A DNA stretch of 64,000 nucleotides, taken from the NCBI GenBank assembly GCA_004020315.1, contig SAQG01000022.1, positions 34,359-98,358 of the forward strand, in the 5' to 3' direction. The notes under the pieces are model-generated. The model saw only the letters and a list, made by a program, of their open reading frames with translations, ran no database searches and was not told the DNA's origin. Of this stretch, positions 59,968-64,000 are shown in pieces; positions within the stretch are counted from its first letter, which is position 1; the number at the start of each line of letters is the position of its first letter. A program made the position numbers and the translations under genes. Source of the DNA: Mesorhizobium sp. (GTDB taxonomy: Bacteria; Pseudomonadota; Alphaproteobacteria; Rhizobiales; Rhizobiaceae).

Positions 59968-60194
59968 TGCGCGGCCGCGCGGGCCACGTTTGCCTCTGCG
60001 CGGCCAACGCCGCGATCCCGCGCGTAGGTGTTGCCCGATGAAAGGAGCACGTCGCCCTCCGGGCCCACTAGGAGCGCCCCGAAAGGATGATTGCCACTGG
60101 CCCGGCTCTCGGTCGCGATTTCCACGGCGAGACGCAGATATTCGGTATCGCTCCTCATGGCCATCTCCTTGGGACGCCCATTTTGTAAGTGCAC
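59968..60194 (-). pseudogene. N-terminal fragment of a nucleoside/cytidine deaminase-like protein
   Basis: The ATG at 60158 opens 'MRSDTEYLRLAVEIATESRA' and 'NHPFGALLVGPEGDVLLSSGN', the start of the CMP/dCMP deaminase fold. The zinc motif His-Ala-Glu is changed to 'RAEAN' (His to Arg) and the PCxxC half is missing. The coding similarity stops near 59970, where the JetD-like fragment begins in another frame. It is therefore non-functional. The exact start is uncertain within this interval. Confidence 0.5.
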
Positions 60195-60325
60195 GCGTAA
60201 GAGCCATTCGCTGGATTCTATATTCTTGGAGCGCTTGGGAGCTGTCTAGTCATGGTCATCAAATTCATGGCAAACGTAGTATGGAGGTTCGGGCGCTTTC
60301 GATCGATACAGAAGCCGATTAGGTC

Positions 60326-60601
60326 GATAATTTTGCACTTCACAAACACCCGAAGGTGATCGCCTGGCTTTCCCGTCATCCCCCCATCACCTTCCATTTT
60401 CACGCCGACTAGCGCCTCATGGCTGAACGCGGTGGAGGAGTTCTGCGCCGCGCCGACCAAGCGACGCCTCATCTGCAGGCCGCCATCAACCGATACCTCG
60501 CCAACCACAACATCGGCCCCAAACCCTCCGCTGGACATCCGCCCCCGACAAAATCATCGCAGCCGCAAGCCGAGGGCGCCAGAATGGATTCAATCCACTA
60601 G
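60326..60601 (+). pseudogene. IS630-family transposase remnant
   Basis: Three frames must be joined. 'DNFALHKHPKVIAWLSRHP' and 'ITFHFHAD' at 60326-60410, then 'SASWLNAVEEFCA' with 'KRRL' (about 60412-60470), then 'LQAAINRYLANHNIGPKP' (about 60474-60530) and a tail to 60601. These are the C-terminal DDE-domain landmarks of IS630 transposases ('SWLNAVE'). At least two frameshifts and small deletions have killed it. The inverted repeats of the element were not found. Confidence 0.7.
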
Positions 60602-60753
60602 TTCCTTGGCCTCTGCAGTCGGCATGCTCAGGGCCGCGAGTCGACAACGGCTGTAGAGTGAAGAACCGGTAGTGAGAAAGGTCAGGGTTGATAGGTAGTG
60701 ACGCTGTCGGCCGGTTCCGATGGGCACCAACGGACGGAACTAATTGCGGCCTC

Positions 60754-60950
60754 TCACCAGGAAGTGAAATCCGCTCGGGTCAGGGCATCTTCGACGTCCA
60801 CGCCGAGATATCGAACAGTGTTCTCGATCTTAGTGTGGCCGAGCAGGATTTGCACGGCTCGAAGGTTGCCGATTGCCTTGGAGATGATCGAGGCCTTGGT
60901 CCGACGAAGCGAATGCGTACCCGTATCCTGTGCCAATCTCACCAAGGCAG
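60754..60950 (-). pseudogene. Tyrosine recombinase (integrase) C-terminal fragment
   Basis: About 65 residues: 'GTHSLRRTKASIISKAIGNL' with the catalytic Arg, 'VQILLGHTKIENTVRYLG' with the catalytic His and the nucleophile Tyr. The N-terminal and core-binding parts are missing; the preceding sequence belongs to the RES gene region. It suggests that this zone was once part of an integrating element. Confidence 0.75.
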
Positions 60951-60983
60951 GGGGGCTGTAGGCGACAGAAAGCCCCTCCCCCG

Positions 60984-61466
60984 TTACGCGCCAAACAGCC
61001 GCCGGTCCCAGTAGACGGGCTGGTGCAGACTTGCCTGGATCCTTGAAAACTCTGGATGCGCCGGATTGATCAGCACATTGCAATCGAGACGCGCTACGAC
61101 ACTCGGCACCAGCAGCATGACGCTGCGCCGTTCTAAACACCAGGTTTCGCCAAATCCCTTGCTCACCGTCGCGGGCATCGTGTCCCAGCCCGGCAGGGAC
61201 GGCTGGGAAAGGACCTCGTAGCTTAGTCCGCGTGGGATTGTAATTTCGATGTAGTGCTGGTTAGGCGGCAGTCGGCCGCTGCCATGCACCAGCTTTTCCA
61301 ACAGAGCCGTCGAATAGTGCTCGCTGGTGTAGATGACAGGACTACCAGGCGTGTTCCATCGCCCTGGCGCGAATGTCGAGCCGGTCGCATCGAAGATCGG
61401 GTAGGTGCCGGCCGGATCGCCGATGCGAAAGGACGATAGCGTGCGATCGAGAGTCTGCGCCGTCAC
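60984..61466 (-). CDS. RES-domain toxin (NAD+ phosphorylase type)
   Basis: 160 residues. The RES domain shows the conserved Arg ('SSFRIGD'), 'GRWNTPGSPVIYTSEHYSTA' and the Glu in 'LLEKLVH'. Proven members (MbcT, ParT) degrade or use NAD+ and are held in check by a cognate Xre-type antitoxin. Its start overlaps the stop of the antitoxin gene by four bases. It appears intact. Confidence 0.9.
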   Translation of the reverse strand: MTAQTLDRTLSSFRIGDPAGTYPIFDATGSTFAPGRWNTPGSPVIYTSEHYSTALLEKLVHGSGRLPPNQHYIEITIPRGLSYEVLSQPSLPGWDTMPATVSKGFGETWCLERRSVMLLVPSVVARLDCNVLINPAHPEFSRIQASLHQPVYWDRRLFGA

Positions 61467-61894
61467 GCAGCACTGCCGTACTTCAGACCTCCGAGGATAT
61501 CGACCACCATTTCGGCGCCGAACTCGCTCAGAATAACGACGTCGATCGGCCGCTTGTCCTCAATCATCGGGTGCGGCCGAAACAGGAAATCGCGCGCTTC
61601 CTCTTCGTTCTGCCAGACGTCGACAGCAAGACCCCAGACGCGCGCCACGCGGGCTAATCGTGTGCCCTCGTCCGAGGAAAGGCGATGTACCGTCTTGCGC
61701 CGCTCGTAGGTCGCCTTGGGGATCAGCCGGTATTTGAACTGAGCATCGCCAGGCGCTAGAAGATGTGCAACGCGCTCGAGCGCGCCGATGGGAAGTCCAT
61801 TCTCGATCCGGGAGATCAGCCCGAAAGGCGAGCGCGCCGCCACCTCTTTAACGGGCAGCCCCAACACGTCGGCGACGTTTCCGAACCCTAGCAT
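61463..61894 (-). CDS. Xre/MbcA/ParS-type antitoxin
   Basis: 143 residues from the ATG at 61894 (GGAG seven to eight bases upstream); the frame extends to 61945 but that part covers the operator. An N-terminal Xre-like helix region ('FGNVADVLGLPVKEVAARSP') is followed by 'RLSSDEGTRLARVARVWGLA' and a C-terminal MbcA/ParS toxin-binding domain ('WGLAVDVWQNEEEARDFLFR'). It should neutralise the RES toxin encoded next and repress the pair. Confidence 0.88.
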   Translation of the reverse strand: MLGFGNVADVLGLPVKEVAARSPFGLISRIENGLPIGALERVAHLLAPGDAQFKYRLIPKATYERRKTVHRLSSDEGTRLARVARVWGLAVDVWQNEEEARDFLFRPHPMIEDKRPIDVVILSEFGAEMVVDILGGLKYGSAA

Positions 61895-61908
61895 ATCTCT
61901 CTCCACTC

Positions 61909-61936
61909 CATGTGAGGTAAAATATAGCCTCACATG
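61909..61936. promoter_or_regulatory. Operator palindrome of the RES/Xre toxin-antitoxin pair
   Basis: Perfect 9-base arms CATGTGAGG (61909-61917) and CCTCACATG (61928-61936) around a 10-base AT-rich centre. On the minus strand the centre contains TATATT, a likely -10 element. It lies 15 bp upstream of the antitoxin start, so antitoxin binding would block transcription. Confidence 0.8.
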
Positions 61937-62126
61937 ATGCACCATACAAGCCTCTGCATCAGCTCGAACCGAGCGCCAGCGGTTACCCTGTCATCTTTGC
62001 TGTCACGCCGTTCGCTGGCAAAGCCACCATCAGGGCGCTAGCGCGGCGCAGTTGGCCGCGCAAGCTCCCGCCTTGCCTGCAACCAGCATGCTGGATTCCT
62101 TCGGCTCTTTTTGCTAGCGAGATGTC

Positions 62127-63806
62127 ATGAACAATCGACTCCCACCTGCTTGGTCAAAGCACATCAAGCCCGGACCCGCGCCGAAAGCGAAGATGCCGAT
62201 AGCGAAGCCTTTGGTGAACCCGCAGAAAGGAAACGCCCAATCGCGTGCGCAGGCCGACGACGCGCTGCTGAAACAGGCATATGCCTTTCAGCAGGCCAAG
62301 CGGCTTGATGAGGCTCAGGACCTATGCCTCCGGGTTCTGGCGCGCACGCCAAACCATCCGCTCGCCTTGTACATCTTGGGGACCTTATACCTTGGTTACG
62401 ATGATGAGAGGGCCTTGCGATGTTTCGCACGGGCGGTCGGCGAAGAACCTAAAAACCCCTACTACCACCTCAGCCTGGGCGAGGCCTATGTGAAGGTCAG
62501 CGAGTATTCGCCAGCAATCAGGCATATGCAGTATGCCTTGGAACTGCAGCCCGGCCTTATCGAAGCACTTTGTGCATTGGGGCGCACTTACACGGCGTTT
62601 GACAAACCCGACATGGCTTTGCCGCTTTACGAGAAGGCGCTGAAAATCAACCGCGATCATCCTAAGGTGCGAGCCGGGCTGGCCGGCGCGCTCAGCGGCC
62701 TAGGGCGTATGGATGAAGCGGCCGTCTATCTGAAAGAAGCGATCGATCGCCGTATTGGGGTGCCCGCTGCCTACAACGACCTTGTACAGACACGAAAGTT
62801 CACCGAGGAGCCCAAGGAGCTTCAATCCATCCTTCGTGAACTCGGTAATCCGAAACTTGGTTCGGAAGGCGCGCAGCAACTCCATCTCGCCGCCGGCAAG
62901 GTGCTGAACGACCTCAAGCGCTATGATGAGGCATTCGACCATTTCAACAGGGCGAAACAGGCATCCGGCTACAAGTTCGACATCGACTTGTATCGTCGGT
63001 GGATCGATTCGATGATTGAAACCTTCACGCCGGATTTTTTTGCTGCCCGGGCCGGCTATGGAAATCCTTCCGAAGTGCCTGTGTTCGTGGTTGGCATGCC
63101 CCGCTCGGGGACGACGCTCACGGAGCAGATCTGCGCCAGCCATCCCGATGTTCATGGCGCAGGGGAGCTTAGCAAACTAAGGCGGGTCGCCAATGCGATC
63201 GGCCTCAAGACATCATCGGCTGGAGATTTGAACCAGCCAATCACGTCGATCACAGAAGTCCTGTCCAAAACGCTGGCCGAAGAGCATCTGTCCTATTTGC
63301 GGGAGCGGGCGCCTGCCGCACTTCGCGTCGTGGACAAGATGCCGCACAATTTTGAACTGATCGGCCTTATCGGGCTTCTCTTGCCCAACGCACGCATCAT
63401 TCATTGCCGTCGTGACGCCATCGACAATTGCGTCTCCTGCTTTGTCCTCAACTTTAGCGAGGCACACAGCTACAACACCGACCTGAAAACACTAGGCCTG
63501 TACTATCGCGAGTATGACCGCCTGATGCAGCATTGGAACGAGGTCTTTCCGGGCCTTATCTTCGAAAATCGCTACGAAACGCTGGTCGAGGACCAGGAAG
63601 CGCAGTCACGCCGCCTGATAGATTATCTCGGGCTGCCTTGGGATGACGCCTGCCTGCGCTTTTTCGATAGGGATGGTTCGGTCAACACGCCAAGTCGCTG
63701 GCAGGTTCGTCAACCGATTTACAAATCGTCCGTCAAGCGCTGGAAGAATTATGAAAACGAAATTCAGCCGCTGATACAGTCGCTGGGCGATCTTGCTGAG
63801 ATTTGA
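62127..63806 (+). CDS. TPR-repeat sulfotransferase
   Basis: 559 residues. Residues about 45-290 hold tetratricopeptide repeats ('ALYILGTLYLGYDDERAL', 'YYHLSLGEAYVKVSEYSPA', 'ALCALGRTYTAFDKPDMALP'). Residues about 315-555 are a sulfotransferase domain; the PAPS-binding P-loop is 'VVGMPRSGTTLTEQI' (about 321-335), and 'ARIIHCRRDAIDNCVSCF' gives the 3'-phosphate site. Cytosolic or membrane-associated. The acceptor could be a surface polysaccharide, lipid or peptide. It starts with a basic, proline-rich segment of about 35 residues. Probably monocistronic. Confidence 0.88.
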   Translation: MNNRLPPAWSKHIKPGPAPKAKMPIAKPLVNPQKGNAQSRAQADDALLKQAYAFQQAKRLDEAQDLCLRVLARTPNHPLALYILGTLYLGYDDERALRCFARAVGEEPKNPYYHLSLGEAYVKVSEYSPAIRHMQYALELQPGLIEALCALGRTYTAFDKPDMALPLYEKALKINRDHPKVRAGLAGALSGLGRMDEAAVYLKEAIDRRIGVPAAYNDLVQTRKFTEEPKELQSILRELGNPKLGSEGAQQLHLAAGKVLNDLKRYDEAFDHFNRAKQASGYKFDIDLYRRWIDSMIETFTPDFFAARAGYGNPSEVPVFVVGMPRSGTTLTEQICASHPDVHGAGELSKLRRVANAIGLKTSSAGDLNQPITSITEVLSKTLAEEHLSYLRERAPAALRVVDKMPHNFELIGLIGLLLPNARIIHCRRDAIDNCVSCFVLNFSEAHSYNTDLKTLGLYYREYDRLMQHWNEVFPGLIFENRYETLVEDQEAQSRRLIDYLGLPWDDACLRFFDRDGSVNTPSRWQVRQPIYKSSVKRWKNYENEIQPLIQSLGDLAEI

Positions 63807-64000
63807 CTTGAGGTCGGCGGTTCCGCATTGTGTGGATCGCGAGGGTCTCAAGCGCATAGGCTTAGCCGATCTTCAGCCGCCAATTGCCCAACATCTGCGA
63901 TTGGCCGCAGGCCACCACGCCTTAGCAGGGCGGAGGGAACGCCTAAAGCGTGTCGCAATTAATTGGCCTCATATCCGGCAGCCTTGAAGAAGTTTCTGCA
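63807..64000. other. Right-edge region, no gene seen
   Basis: 194 bp after the sulfotransferase. A stretch near 63946 ('AAAGCGTGTCGCAATT') faintly resembles one arm of the repeat at 22038-22075. Nothing else is supported. Confidence 0.3.

Noticed and set aside
1..64000. CRISPR arrays, tRNA and rRNA genes
   Set aside because: No regularly spaced repeats, tRNA clover-leaf candidates or rRNA-like stretches were found on reading; short RNAs could still be missed without a covariance search.

Overview
The window looks like a chromosomal segment of a high-GC alphaproteobacterium of the Hyphomicrobiales, probably a Mesorhizobium/Phyllobacteriaceae-type methylotroph. The reasons are uniform GC-rich codon use, a red-type (form IC) RuBisCO operon with cbbX, a lanthanide-type methanol dehydrogenase island, and an intergenic palindromic repeat (about 21975-22075) that I associate with Mesorhizobium genomes. 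No rRNA, tRNA or CRISPR was seen. The genus is an inference from gene content, not from a marker gene.

Layout. (1) 1-4595: a PQQ-associated ABC system: substrate-binding protein (cut by the window edge), YVTN beta-propeller, small periplasmic protein, ATPase, ABC-2 permease and a secreted protein. (2) 4623-16542: a Calvin cycle operon, cbbR divergent from cbbF-P-T-A-L-S-X-E, followed by a frameshifted redoxin gene, a phosphoglycolate phosphatase and a cytochrome c on the opposite strand. (3) 17165-31495: the methanol oxidation island. It holds a NitT/TauT-type ABC importer, a zinc metallohydrolase and a SoxYZ-like carrier of the quinoprotein relay type, xoxF-xoxG-xoxJ, a CxxCW rhodanese-like protein, pqqA (31 codons, at 27299) with pqqBCDE, and folP. 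Together regions 1-3 describe autotrophic methylotrophy: methanol is oxidised by a Ln/PQQ enzyme in the periplasm and the carbon is fixed as CO2 through RuBisCO.

(4) 31601-36956: small accessory genes (SRPBCC, GFA, DUF899, GNAT, a QueA-like/SDR pair and SoxR with a clear SoxR box). Part of this is bracketed by copies of a repeat beginning ATTACsGTGACAGTGCAC. (5) 37186-52216: a complete petrobactin-type siderophore locus. It has two IucA/IucC synthetases (asbA, asbB), an aryl-AMP ligase (asbC), a fused carrier/condensation protein (asbD-asbE), the 3-dehydroshikimate dehydratase (asbF), a TonB receptor, a FecCD/BtuC-type ABC importer, a DUF2218 protein and an ABC exporter-type half-transporter. 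This is the most notable system in the window. (6) 53018-57408: an RND efflux adaptor/pump pair.

(7) 57409-62120: a decayed accessory zone with a Fic protein, fragments of a deaminase, of a JetD-like (DUF2220) protein, of an IS630 transposase and of a tyrosine recombinase, and an apparently intact RES/Xre-type toxin-antitoxin pair with a 9-bp operator palindrome. (8) 62127-63806: a TPR-sulfotransferase. All calls come from reading the sequence; no database search was run.
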